Shown: positions 1 through 5,936 of the stretch, piece by piece
Layout of the letters: every line of letters begins with the position of its first letter
Numbering within the stretch: the first letter of the stretch is position 1
IMG/VR virus record: IMGVR_UViG_3300020438_000168
Coordinates: 1-30,150 of that record
Origin: a virus
DNA length: 30,150 nucleotides
Direction: 5' to 3' (one strand)
Position numbers and translations under genes: made by a program
The notes under the pieces: model-generated
Told to the model about the DNA's origin: nothing
Database searches by the model: none
What the model saw: only the letters and a program-made list of their open reading frames with translations

Positions 1-4
1 AGAA

Positions 5-229
5 ATGAAGTTAGATGTTGAAATGCGTTGTAGAGAAATTATGGCAAGTGATGATGTTATTGATATAAAAAGGTATTGCACTCATCTCGTAAGACATAAA
101 TTAGAACAGGATATGTTTCTTGCTTCGATGTTAGGAAGGTTAATAGAACTGGAAGCTAATCTTGTTGTAAAAGAATTTAGAAAAGAAAAACCAAGAAATC
201 CTATTAAGAAGTTTTTTCATATTCCTTAA
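5..229 (+). CDS. Small hypothetical protein, 74 aa
   Basis: Unrecognised 74-residue protein. It is rich in charged residues, predicted mostly helical, and ends in a basic tail (KEFRKEKPRNPIKKFF). It lies on the plus strand and converges on the leftward operon, overlapping the 3' end of the 94-aa gene by 26 bases. The ATG is only four bases from the window edge, so a longer upstream start or the ribosome site cannot be judged. The protein-like composition and full-length open frame favour a real gene, but no motif supports a function. Confidence 0.5.
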   Translation: MKLDVEMRCREIMASDDVIDIKRYCTHLVRHKLEQDMFLASMLGRLIELEANLVVKEFRKEKPRNPIKKFFHIP

Positions 230-488
230 CTTCATCATCAGTAAAATCTCTGACTAATAATTTATCTATCTTGTCCACTTCATAATTAAATTTAAGGATT
301 GCAGTTCTTATATGTTCCGCAATCCATTCTCCATCTTTAAAAACTACCTGTGCTTTACCATTCTCTTTAATAAAGACATAGTGGTCTTGTCCTTTTAATT
401 GAACATCCAATAAGTTTTTCTCTAAATTTTTACGTCTTATTTGTTTAAGTTTGCGTAATTTTAAAATAGAATCTTTTGGTTTTTTCAT
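204..488 (-). CDS. Hypothetical protein, 94 aa, last gene of the leftward operon
   Basis: Unrecognised protein with a strongly basic N-terminal third (many Lys/Arg around residues 1-27), a central segment that looks like short beta strands (residues about 35-55) and an acidic C-terminal helix. Its ATG overlaps the stop of the methyltransferase gene by four bases (ATGA), so it is probably translationally coupled to it and may be a partner or simply the operon tail. It converges on the plus-strand gene at 5-229. No catalytic motif is visible. Confidence 0.65.
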   Translation of the reverse strand: MKKPKDSILKLRKLKQIRRKNLEKNLLDVQLKGQDHYVFIKENGKAQVVFKDGEWIAEHIRTAILKFNYEVDKIDKLLVRDFTDDEVKEYEKTS

Positions 489-1219
489 TTGTAATAAAGA
501 TCATGTACACGTTGAAGTGGGATTGCAGCCACAGCTGGAACAATACTATTGCCTAGGGCTTTAGTTCTGTCCACCCGATAGGATAACCCATAACTTCCTC
601 TAGGAAGTATGGGCTTACTGACATATGATCTCCAGTTTGGGTCAAGACGTCCGGTATGTTTCGCTGACCATATTCCTGATTCCATTTTACTGAAGACCTC
701 CCTTTGTAATCCCTTGCTGTTGGGGTCGGCAAGAGTTGCGATACACCACCACCTTGAACGTCTGTGGGAGGCTCCCAATGAACTTGCAGATATAATTGAC
801 CATTCTGCATTGTACCCTGCTTCGGAAAGCTCTCCGAGAACGATGTCCAATCCGTTATTAAGGATCGCTGCCACGTTTTCCATGACAACGAATCTTGGTC
901 GTACCAGGCATATGACTCGCATGAGGGAGTAAAAAAGACCTGATCTGGATTGTTCTGTAATTCCTTCTCTTCTACCGGCCACCGAAATGTCTTGGCAGGG
1001 GAAGCCTCCTGTGATGACATCATATTGTCCAGGGATAGCTGAGAAGGTTTTGATATCGTCATGACAGGGAACTGTAGGAAAATGTTTTTTTAATATTTTT
1101 TGACAAAAAGGATCAATTTCTACAAATTGAGTAGTTTCAAATCCTCCAACTAATTTATGTGCAGCATAAGAGAAACCCCCGATACCCGCAAAGGTATCGA
1201 GCATTTTTAAAGGTTTCAC
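485..1219 (-). CDS. DNA cytosine-5 methyltransferase (Dcm-type)
   Basis: Phage C5-cytosine DNA methyltransferase, transferring a methyl group from S-adenosylmethionine to cytosine, most likely to protect phage DNA from restriction or to mark it. Motif I DTFAGIGGF is at residues 8-16, motif IV GGFPCQDIS with catalytic Cys75 at 71-79, motif VI ENV at 114-116, motif VIII RRSRWW at 153-158 and motif X ALGNSIVPAVA near 221-231. At 244 residues it is short: the target-recognition region between motifs VIII and IX is compressed, but all core motifs are present. The frame starts with GTG immediately after the stop of the preceding gene; an internal ATG at codon 6 is an alternative that would still keep motif I. 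A second open frame covers most of its length (see 553-1023). Confidence 0.93.
   Translation of the reverse strand: MKPLKMLDTFAGIGGFSYAAHKLVGGFETTQFVEIDPFCQKILKKHFPTVPCHDDIKTFSAIPGQYDVITGGFPCQDISVAGRREGITEQSRSGLFYSLMRVICLVRPRFVVMENVAAILNNGLDIVLGELSEAGYNAEWSIISASSLGASHRRSRWWCIATLADPNSKGLQREVFSKMESGIWSAKHTGRLDPNWRSYVSKPILPRGSYGLSYRVDRTKALGNSIVPAVAAIPLQRVHDLYYK
553..1023 (-). CDS. Conserved-looking protein in the +1 frame inside the methyltransferase gene
   Basis: This frame is entirely contained in the C5-methyltransferase gene on the same strand, shifted by +1. The open frame reaches back to an ATG at 1062; I prefer the ATG at 1023, which gives a start MMSSQEASPAKTF and 156 residues. The sequence is not random-looking. 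It has LSWKTWQ, SFPKQGTMQNGQLY, LLPTPTARDYKG and a C-terminal EEVMGYPIGWTELKP. These match a pattern I know from phage proteins associated with, or annotated as, cytosine methyltransferases (SLPKSGxMxxGxLY, LPTPxAxD, WLMGxPIGWTDLKP). DNA for catalytic motif IV of the methyltransferase encodes the SSQEASPAKTF start here, and DNA for RVDRTKALGN encodes GYPIGWTELKP. Function is unknown. It could be a real overprinted gene or a long-conserved by-product of methyltransferase constraint. Confidence 0.55.
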   Translation of the reverse strand: MMSSQEASPAKTFRWPVEEKELQNNPDQVFFTPSCESYAWYDQDSLSWKTWQRSLITDWTSFSESFPKQGTMQNGQLYLQVHWEPPTDVQGGGVSQLLPTPTARDYKGRSSVKWNQEYGQRNIPDVLTQTGDHMSVSPYFLEEVMGYPIGWTELKP

Positions 1220-1528
1220 TTAAAATAAACCTTGCGTATCAGGGGCAGATTCTATTTTCTGTGGATTAATGTTGCCATAAATGCCGTAGTCTCCTTCCAT
1301 CGCTTTAGCGTTGATATATATACATTTAGTTTGTACGTTTTCTTTTTTGTTGAAGTCATAAACTTTTCCATCACTTGTTTTTGTATTAACTAGGTTTTGT
1401 AAGTGCTCCATTAAATGTGTAACAGATTCAACTGGTATACACATGGTTAATTGATTACCAAATTTTCCTTCGTTGATATTCCATTTTATAGGTAAAGGAA
1501 GAGCTGGGTTGAATTGAGAATTAGTCAT
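1220..1528 (-). CDS. Hypothetical protein, 102 aa
   Basis: Unrecognised protein between the 70-aa gene (8-base overlap at its start) and the methyltransferase (adjacent, no gap). The N-terminal part alternates proline-rich and strand-like stretches (PALPLPIKWN, NQLTMCIPVESV), and the C-terminal part ends in an unstructured tail. Its place between a single-strand annealing protein and a DNA methyltransferase suggests a DNA-metabolism accessory role such as a small single-strand-binding protein, but no binding motif is recognisable, so this is only a position-based guess. Confidence 0.7.
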   Translation of the reverse strand: MTNSQFNPALPLPIKWNINEGKFGNQLTMCIPVESVTHLMEHLQNLVNTKTSDGKVYDFNKKENVQTKCIYINAKAMEGDYGIYGNINPQKIESAPDTQGLF

Positions 1529-1733
1529 TGAAATAATTTTGTAAAAGATTTTTTAAGAATTGATTGGGAGGAACATTATTAGCTTTGCAATAAGTTCTGA
1601 TTTGTTCGGCAAGTTGATCATCGGTACGAACAGTGAATATGTTTCTGTTGTAATCCTTATGGCGATCTTGCTTGCGTTCCTGAAGTTGATTTAGAACTTG
1701 TTTCCCTGCAAATTCTGCTTCGTCTGTTGTCAT
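1521..1733 (-). CDS. Small RHH-like protein, 70 aa
   Basis: The C-terminal half reads NIFTVRTDDQLAEQIRTYC followed by a second helix and NQFLKNLLQNYF. This is the beta-strand/helix/helix pattern of ribbon-helix-helix (Arc/CopG-type) DNA-binding proteins. The N-terminal 25 residues are charged and helical. It overlaps the annealing-protein gene by four bases (ATGA), so it is translated from the same message. It could act as a small regulator of the operon. Assignment rests on pattern only. Confidence 0.65.
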   Translation of the reverse strand: MTTDEAEFAGKQVLNQLQERKQDRHKDYNRNIFTVRTDDQLAEQIRTYCKANNVPPNQFLKNLLQNYFND

Positions 1734-2455
1734 AGAGATGAATCAATTTCATTTATGGCGATAGTAAGAAACTGTCCTTGTTCAGCAGTTCTTATATCAG
1801 CAGGGCCAATTTTTTCAGCCTTGATGCCAAACTGCTTTTTGAATTTATTAATGACAGTATCTTTTTTATCAGGGAACTGTTCAGTTAAATTCTTCATTTT
1901 AGAAACAACAGCAGATAAGGCATCAGGACTTATAGGAGTACCATAGTTCTTATCTTTAATTGATTCAACAGCTTCAAGTTGTTGTTTAGGTTTTGTAGGA
2001 GTTCTTGCAATACCTTTTTTAGGTTCAGGTGCAACCTGTTTCGCTTCATCAATTTCAATCTGAGCCCATAATTCATAAGCTAAACCGAAGGCAAAACAAG
2101 CACAGGCACAAAGACATCTACGATGAGAATTTTGAAAATTAACACATGAAACTCTATCCATTGTTATAGGTCTGTTTGCATTGTCAGTAATAGCAAAAGG
2201 GAAAAGAGTAGTCTTAAGACCTGTATCTATGTGTTGAAAATATCCCATAAGAAAACCTGAACCATCGGGAGCTTTGAAAACATATGATGATAATTCATTT
2301 TCAATAGAAGATTGATCTAGACAGAATTGCCAACCTGGAGCGTGTTCTCGAAGTATCTGTGCAGTTTTAGCCCAAGCGACATAATCAAACTTCATCTTTT
2401 TATAGATATCAGTAGTTTTGATTACCCCAGCTAGATTGGGCAGAGTAGTTGTCAT
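1730..2455 (-). CDS. Single-strand annealing protein, DUF1071/Sak-like
   Basis: Probable phage recombinase of the Rad52-like single-strand annealing type, which anneals complementary ssDNA during phage recombination and replication. The N-terminal half follows the DUF1071 pattern: DYVAWAKTAQIL (residues about 24-35), a strand-rich middle, then NSHRRCLCACACFAFGLAYELW, matching the family segment DxNxAxxRCLxKxxAxFGLGLYxY. The C-terminal 110 residues are a charged linker plus a small domain, as in many such proteins. The nearby PD-(D/E)XK nuclease, RusA and GIY-YIG-like genes fit a recombination module. The ATG lies just after a double palindrome (2468-2492) that may carry a local promoter. The family match is by reading and somewhat divergent. 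Confidence 0.7.
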   Translation of the reverse strand: MTTTLPNLAGVIKTTDIYKKMKFDYVAWAKTAQILREHAPGWQFCLDQSSIENELSSYVFKAPDGSGFLMGYFQHIDTGLKTTLFPFAITDNANRPITMDRVSCVNFQNSHRRCLCACACFAFGLAYELWAQIEIDEAKQVAPEPKKGIARTPTKPKQQLEAVESIKDKNYGTPISPDALSAVVSKMKNLTEQFPDKKDTVINKFKKQFGIKAEKIGPADIRTAEQGQFLTIAINEIDSSL

Positions 2456-2467
2456 GTTTAATTAGTA

Positions 2468-2492
2468 ATTAGTATACTATTAGTATACTAAT
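2468..2492. promoter_or_regulatory. Two tandem 11-bp units making palindromes with -10-like cores
   Basis: ATTAGTATACT occurs twice head to tail (2468-2478 and 2479-2489). The second copy continues to a perfect 14-bp palindrome ATTAGTATACTAAT (2479-2492). Each holds TATACT, a close match to the bacterial -10 box, readable on both strands. The unit length is about one helical turn. The element is upstream of the annealing-protein gene and overlaps the end of rusA; the same 14-mer recurs at 7763-7776. It is likely an internal promoter and/or operator. Confidence 0.5.
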
Positions 2493-2940
2493 CGTTAATT
2501 GAGGATATTGCAATATATGCACCAGGCAATTCATCTTTATTGATATATCTTTTTTTTGTATTCAGTTCAACAACTAAGCAGTCATCTTCCAATACACTTC
2601 CTCCCGCACTAACAGACAATCCATCCAAAGTAGATCTTGCAAGCTTATCAATATCCCCATTACCTCTACTGGTACTGTATTTAGGTGCTGAAGCCTTTAA
2701 TACATCTGCATTCTTACCAGTTCCGAAATGAGATTTAGGTCTTGGGAATACAAATTCTATATCTGCCTTTACGGGTAAATTTAATGCCCCACTTGAATAA
2801 CAGTTCAATGCAGCTTCCTTTACATCAGTTCTCCAGGGCTTTACTTTTTTAGATGCTTCGATCATTGCACCATATCTTGTTAAGGTTTTAGATCCTTGAG
2901 GAGCAGGGATTCCCACTACCCTGATTGTGATTTCATTCAT
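2488..2940 (-). CDS. rusA: RusA-family Holliday junction resolvase
   Basis: Endodeoxyribonuclease of the RusA family, expected to resolve Holliday junctions or branched phage DNA before packaging. The N-terminal strand IRVVGIPAPQGSK (residues 6-18) is the usual RusA opening. The metal-binding acidic set is visible as GDIDKLARSTLDGL (Asp96, Asp98, Asp106) and LEDDCLVVEL (Asp119, Asp120), followed by KKRY. Its 150 residues are a little longer than E. coli RusA (about 120). Its ATG overlaps the stop of the 56-aa gene (ATGA). It sits between nuclease genes and the annealing protein, consistent with a recombination operon. Confidence 0.88.
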   Translation of the reverse strand: MNEITIRVVGIPAPQGSKTLTRYGAMIEASKKVKPWRTDVKEAALNCYSSGALNLPVKADIEFVFPRPKSHFGTGKNADVLKASAPKYSTSRGNGDIDKLARSTLDGLSVSAGGSVLEDDCLVVELNTKKRYINKDELPGAYIAISSIND

Positions 2941-3107
2941 CCTTCTAACTCCCTAATACGTTTTTGTAAATCATCAAACTGTACGATATATTCTTTATCT
3001 GTAATCTCCTGTTGAAACCATTGCCATTCCAATCCTGCAATTTTATTATTTAATTCTGTAATTAAATACTTTTTTCTTCGACTAAGTTCTCGATAAAAAC
3101 ATTTCAT
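2937..3107 (-). CDS. Small hypothetical protein, 56 aa
   Basis: Short open frame supported by position: its ATG overlaps the stop of the upstream gene as ATGA (3104-3107) and its own TGA overlaps the rusA ATG as ATGA (2937-2940). The product begins MKCFYRELSRRKKYL and ends DDLQKRIRELEG. It is highly charged, with heptad-like helices suggesting a short coiled coil. Function unknown. Perfect coupling on both sides makes chance unlikely. Confidence 0.7.
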   Translation of the reverse strand: MKCFYRELSRRKKYLITELNNKIAGLEWQWFQQEITDKEYIVQFDDLQKRIRELEG

Positions 3108-3310
3108 TTTCTAGTCCACCATTTTCTTTTGATTTTATTGTTAAGTTGTTGTTTTTTCATTCTTGATATTTTAAAAAAAACATCATCAAGATCATCGATT
3201 ATAGTATCAAATTCTGCCTGATCCGATAGTTCTAATGATCTTTGAAAGTTAACAATGGAAGCTCTTATAAGTTTTAGGTCATTACCTGACACATCAAGTA
3301 TGTATCTCAT
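3104..3310 (-). CDS. Small hypothetical protein, 68 aa
   Basis: Unrecognised protein, predicted helical through most of its length, with an acidic middle (TIIDDLDDVFF) and a basic C-terminal tail (KKQQLNNKIKRKWWTRK) that could contact nucleic acid. Coupled by ATGA overlaps to the 28-aa frame upstream and the 56-aa frame downstream. Confidence 0.7.
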   Translation of the reverse strand: MRYILDVSGNDLKLIRASIVNFQRSLELSDQAEFDTIIDDLDDVFFKISRMKKQQLNNKIKRKWWTRK

Positions 3311-3393
3311 AGTTTTTTAGTCCATTCAGCGATAAGTTTTTTTAGCTCCTCGATACGTTTTTCAGCAGCTTCGATCTTTTGTTCTTTTGTCAT
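3307..3393 (-). CDS. Micro-ORF, 28 aa helical peptide
   Basis: The frame encodes a highly charged amphipathic helix beginning MTKEQKIEAAEKRIEEL and ending AEWTKKL. It has one of the best ribosome-binding sites of the left arm (AGAGGAG five bases before the ATG, inside the end of the GIY-YIG-like gene). It overlaps the stop of that gene and the start of the 68-aa gene by four bases each (ATGA). It is either a real micro-protein or a translational relay for the downstream genes. Confidence 0.55.
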   Translation of the reverse strand: MTKEQKIEAAEKRIEELKKLIAEWTKKL

Positions 3394-3959
3394 TTTTCTC
3401 CTCTGAGTTTTATTTTTACAGCTATTTTATTTCCTAGCAATTTTTTTATCTTGTTAACATCTCTTTCTGTTAAATCATTAAATATTTCATATCTACCCAC
3501 TTGATTTTTAGCAAACATCCTATGTATTTTTTTCTCTAAGTCTTTGTAATCTCCTCTTGCTTCACTAACTGCAAGCACTTCATCAGGTAATTGTTGCCTA
3601 ACTCTATTTTTTATATTGTTTGCACAGGAACAACCTACTTTATGACTTCCAGCACTTTTAAAAAAATAAACGTGACCTAAGTTTTTTTTATGATCCCATA
3701 CTTTTTCTTTTTTACGTTTAAAGAATGTAGCTACTGTTCTTCCATAAATACCTATGTTTCCTTCTGCAACATCAATCGCTAATTGTTGTAATTCAGTTTC
3801 TGAAATCAAATAATGTTTTTCATCTTCTGGTAAATTATCAAAAGCATTGTTATCGTAAACAACACCAGTTGATGTAGGAAACATATTAGTTCCACTTGTT
3901 GAGATAGTTATAGTCCTTGTATTGTAAAAAGGACTCATCTTTGAATATAAATATCCCAT
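3390..3959 (-). CDS. GIY-YIG superfamily nuclease-like protein (T5orf172/MUG113 type)
   Basis: The C-terminal half carries GHVYFFKSAGSHKVGCS (residues about 95-111), an Arg at about 119, then a segment with Glu142 and LEKKIHRMFA (141-150) and GRYEIF. This is the layout of the T5orf172/MUG113 branch of GIY-YIG nucleases (G-x-VY, K-x-G, R, E-x3-H-x2-F). The N-terminal 90 residues are unrecognised. The frame extends upstream to 4043 inside the preceding gene, but the ATG at 3959 lies one base after that gene's stop and is the better start, giving 189 aa. It probably nicks or cuts DNA, as a homing-type or recombination nuclease; activity is unproven. Confidence 0.7.
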   Translation of the reverse strand: MGYLYSKMSPFYNTRTITISTSGTNMFPTSTGVVYDNNAFDNLPEDEKHYLISETELQQLAIDVAEGNIGIYGRTVATFFKRKKEKVWDHKKNLGHVYFFKSAGSHKVGCSCANNIKNRVRQQLPDEVLAVSEARGDYKDLEKKIHRMFAKNQVGRYEIFNDLTERDVNKIKKLLGNKIAVKIKLRGEK

Positions 3960-3960
3960 A

Positions 3961-4617
3961 TCAAAACACTTCCTGTTTAGCTTCAAACTTTTCCCATGCT
4001 TCCTGCCATGCATCAAGACATCTCTGCACAGGTTGATCTTCATTTAACATACATTTGCCTTTATAAGCCCAAAGAGTATTACAGAGATCAGGTTCGATAT
4101 CACAGTTCAACTTAAGCATTTCGATATAACAACCTAATTGTTTATCAGTACTGTAAGGTTCTCTCCAACCTGTCCTTTTCTTGAAATCATATTTAGTACT
4201 TCCTTTAGTTTTAAGATCAATAAGTCTAATCTTCTTAGCTTTTGTGTCATAACCAATAAGATCCAGCTGACCTCCTAAATCCTTTTCAGGATTACTCATC
4301 ATATACTCAACACCCATAGGTTCAAAATGTGTAAACAGTTCATGTTCAAATAATGGGACAGCCCATTCTTCATACTCACCCATATCGATATCATCACTAC
4401 CTAACATTTTCTGTTCCAGGCAGCTATGAACAGTTTCTCCTCTCGGTTGCCAGATATGTCTTAACCTTTCAATGTTTTCTTTCGCTTCTTCTGTCAGATC
4501 ACTACATACAGCAGTAGTTGACCATTTCAACCACTTATCGGATTTCTCACAATAATATTTATGAGTTTCTTCATCTCTGAAGACAGCAGGTTTAGGAAGT
4601 TTTTGAATAGTGTTCAT
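3961..4617 (-). CDS. PD-(D/E)XK nuclease (RecB/Cas4-like phage exonuclease)
   Basis: Probable DNA exonuclease partner of the annealing protein. Active-site layout of the PD-(D/E)XK fold: Glu104 in GVEYMM, Asp119 in GGQLDLIGYD, then Asp134-Leu-Lys136 in IRLIDLKTK, and the RecB-type QLGCY motif at 160-164. Two-gene recombination systems (exonuclease plus annealing protein) process double-strand ends to ssDNA and anneal it. The ATG directly follows the TTTAATTAAAC element also seen before other genes, within the last codons of the 84-aa gene. Length 218 aa is typical. Confidence 0.85.
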   Translation of the reverse strand: MNTIQKLPKPAVFRDEETHKYYCEKSDKWLKWSTTAVCSDLTEEAKENIERLRHIWQPRGETVHSCLEQKMLGSDDIDMGEYEEWAVPLFEHELFTHFEPMGVEYMMSNPEKDLGGQLDLIGYDTKAKKIRLIDLKTKGSTKYDFKKRTGWREPYSTDKQLGCYIEMLKLNCDIEPDLCNTLWAYKGKCMLNEDQPVQRCLDAWQEAWEKFEAKQEVF

Positions 4618-4618
4618 G

Positions 4619-4637
4619 TTTAATTAAAAATAAGTTG
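4619..4637 (-). promoter_or_regulatory. Start-proximal element copy (CAACTTATTTTTAATTAAA)
   Basis: On the minus strand CAACTTATTTTTAATTAAA ends one base before the ATG of the PD-(D/E)XK nuclease. It is the same element, with two extra T residues, as at 8668, 9079, 10131 and 10892. Here it overlaps the final codons and stop of the upstream gene. Confidence 0.4.
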
Positions 4638-4878
4638 GTAAGTCTTTAGGATCAGTAAGTTCTACTTTCTCCTCTACAGGTTTAGGTTCTTTAACCCTGG
4701 CAAGATTTTGGTATTCGACACCTTGATATCCTTGAGGGAAAGCAGGGTTACCTTTGCAGTTGTTAACTACTTCTGTCCAACCTGGGGGAGGTTGATCCAG
4801 ATCTTCGATAGTCCACCTACCTTTTTTAATACCATCTTTCAAAGTTTTGATGACTGAAATATCAAATAGTTTTTGCAT
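4624..4878 (-). CDS. Hypothetical protein, 84 aa
   Basis: Unrecognised. It contains a Trp/Pro/Gly-rich centre (RWTIEDLDQPPPGWTEVV, NPAFPQGYQGVEYQNLAR) and an acidic C-terminal tail with prolines. It lies directly against the RHH gene upstream (no gap) and is seven bases from the nuclease gene downstream, hence in the same operon. No catalytic pattern is seen. Confidence 0.75.
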   Translation of the reverse strand: MQKLFDISVIKTLKDGIKKGRWTIEDLDQPPPGWTEVVNNCKGNPAFPQGYQGVEYQNLARVKEPKPVEEKVELTDPKDLPTYF

Positions 4879-5409
4879 TTAGAAGTCCTCCATAAACTTA
4901 TTAGCATTATTTTCATTCAATTCAGCAAGTGTTGGTGGAAGATCAACATCACTAGCTTTGAATACTTTCTGATTTGGATGATTTTTAGGTTCTTCTGGTT
5001 TGTAACCCTTCTTAAGTGGGAATATATCCTTCCAGCCATTACTGATTGCCTTCTCAAGAGCTTCTTTCCTATCCTGTGATGGAAATGACCTGAGCGTTTT
5101 AAAGATGCGGTTAGCGACCTTTGTAGAGCAAACTCCACCTTTTTGCTTTCTGATAGGCCACCATTCAACTAGAAGATCAGCATATTCTTTCAGATCATCA
5201 GGAATTAAATCAGGTGTAATTGTGTTAAATCCAAAAACATCCATAGGTACGGATATGTTTGGTTTAGCTTTCCTTTGCTTAATTCTCATTTCTTTTCTGA
5301 GAATTGTTCGGATGTACTGAGATTTTTTTAATTCTTCGCCTTTATTCTTTTCCAAGAAGTCATTCAACTCAGGATCGAGATAAACAGCTACTTTAATCTT
5401 ATCGGACAT
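4879..5409 (-). CDS. RHH DNA-binding protein with C-terminal helical domain
   Basis: First gene of the long leftward operon. From the ATG at 5409 the protein opens SDKIKVAVYLDPELNDFLEK, then SQYIRTILRKEM, a ribbon-helix-helix (CopG/Arc-like) unit. The C-terminal part has LLVEWWPIRKQKGG, a helical stretch and ISNGWKDIFPLKKGY, a pattern like the helical domain at the ends of some phage replication or primosome proteins. The frame extends upstream to a GTG at 5436, but that lies inside the inverted repeat and predicted -10, so 5409 (176 aa) is preferred. It may autoregulate through the inverted repeat at 5417-5439. Role: DNA-binding regulator or replication accessory protein. Confidence 0.75.
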   Translation of the reverse strand: MSDKIKVAVYLDPELNDFLEKNKGEELKKSQYIRTILRKEMRIKQRKAKPNISVPMDVFGFNTITPDLIPDDLKEYADLLVEWWPIRKQKGGVCSTKVANRIFKTLRSFPSQDRKEALEKAISNGWKDIFPLKKGYKPEEPKNHPNQKVFKASDVDLPPTLAELNENNANKFMEDF

Positions 5410-5416
5410 TGGATAC

Positions 5417-5461
5417 TTAGTGTATGTTTTAGACACTAAAGGTATATATTTTATTTGTCAA
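5417..5461 (-). promoter_or_regulatory. Promoter with overlapping inverted-repeat operator
   Basis: On the minus strand a perfect -35 TTGACA (5456-5461) is followed 17 bases later by TAGTGT (5433-5438). That hexamer is part of the inverted repeat TTAGTGT-N9-ACACTAA (5417-5439). The repeat would cover the -10 and start region, a typical place for a repressor such as the RHH protein encoded just downstream. The -10 match is weak (3 of 6). Confidence 0.5.
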
Positions 5462-5650
5462 GTATCAATTTAGAAAATTCTTCTCTATATCCTATAAGTT
5501 ATATGTAATTAATAATATATATATATAATATATATATAATATATAATTTATATAATAAATATTTACTTACTATTTATATATTCTTTTTCTTTTGGTTCTT
5601 TTCTTTTTCTTTCAGCATTAAATATTGATATATTAATATGTCATATATAT
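5462..5650. other. Very AT-rich non-coding tract
   Basis: No gene. 5505-5590 is almost pure A/T with repeated ATATATATA runs, followed by a pyrimidine-rich stretch with repeated TTCTTTTTCTTTT units near 5580-5612. It could be a DNA-unwinding element or replication origin, or simply promoter spacer between leftward and rightward transcription. No iterons or DnaA boxes were recognised. Confidence 0.4.
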
Positions 5651-5681
5651 TTACATTCATATCACCAATCTGTTATATACT
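5651..5681 (+). promoter_or_regulatory. Candidate rightward promoter
   Basis: TTACAT (5651-5656) followed after 17 bases by TATATA (5674-5679), or after 19 by TATACT (5676-5681). It would drive the short unit that ends at the terminator at 5869-5899. Such hexamers are common in AT-rich DNA, so the support comes from the matching terminator downstream. Confidence 0.35.
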
Positions 5682-5719
5682 TAAGGTAGTTGCTGCTCCT
5701 TTGATAGAGATTGTTATTG

Positions 5720-5836
5720 ATGACTCTAAATAACCTCGTAATTTCTTTCAAAGATGTAAAAGAGTTCCCATTGAGGATGTCTGGGGAGTCTACGTTTATG
5801 TTTCATGACGTTATTAACCCTTTCATAAGCAATTAG
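5720..5836 (+). CDS. Candidate small protein, 38 aa, or part of a small RNA
   Basis: Open frame of 38 codons starting MTLNNLVISFKDVKEF and ending INPFISN. It sits between a candidate promoter (5651-5681) and a strong terminator (5869-5899). Local composition is less AT-rich than its surroundings. There is no clear Shine-Dalgarno sequence (only AGAG 9-10 bases upstream). The same DNA can form nested pairings (GACTC at 5721 with GAGTC near 5790; CCTC with GAGG inside), so a structured non-coding RNA is an alternative reading. Confidence 0.35.
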   Translation: MTLNNLVISFKDVKEFPLRMSGESTFMFHDVINPFISN

Positions 5837-5868
5837 TTACTTCACACGGGTAACGATCCAAGAAAATC

Positions 5869-5899
5869 GACTATCGAGTTTTCACTTGATAGTCTTTTT
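5869..5899 (+). terminator. Rho-independent terminator
   Basis: GACTATCGAG - loop TTTTCA - CTTGATAGTC (10 pairs, one G-T) followed by TTTTT. It ends the putative short unit at 5651-5836. In the opposite direction the stem is followed by GATTTTCTT, so it may also stop leftward transcription from the 6073-7718 operon. Confidence 0.8.
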
Positions 5900-5936
5900 A
5901 TATTATGATATATATATCTTATATCAACTTATATTC

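Noticed and set aside
609-932. Open frame on the plus strand opposite the methyltransferase
   Set aside because: Antisense shadow of a well-supported gene; its translation shows no recognisable motif, unlike the +1 frame on the minus strand.
3960-4043. N-terminal extension of the GIY-YIG-like gene to 4043
   Set aside because: It would overlap the PD-(D/E)XK gene by 83 bases, and the ATG at 3959 sits one base after that gene's stop, the spacing seen elsewhere in the operon.
5505-5590. CRISPR-like array in the ATAT tract
   Set aside because: Simple dinucleotide repetition with no unique spacers of constant length.
5700-5899. Group I intron or known riboswitch in the 5.7-kb intergenic region
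   Set aside because: No P7-like core, guide sequence or interrupted gene could be recognised; a simple small transcript with a terminator fits better.
5886-5936. N-terminal extension of the 49-aa RHH gene
   Set aside because: The extension lies in the terminator stem and an AT repeat and encodes only hydrophobic low-complexity residues.
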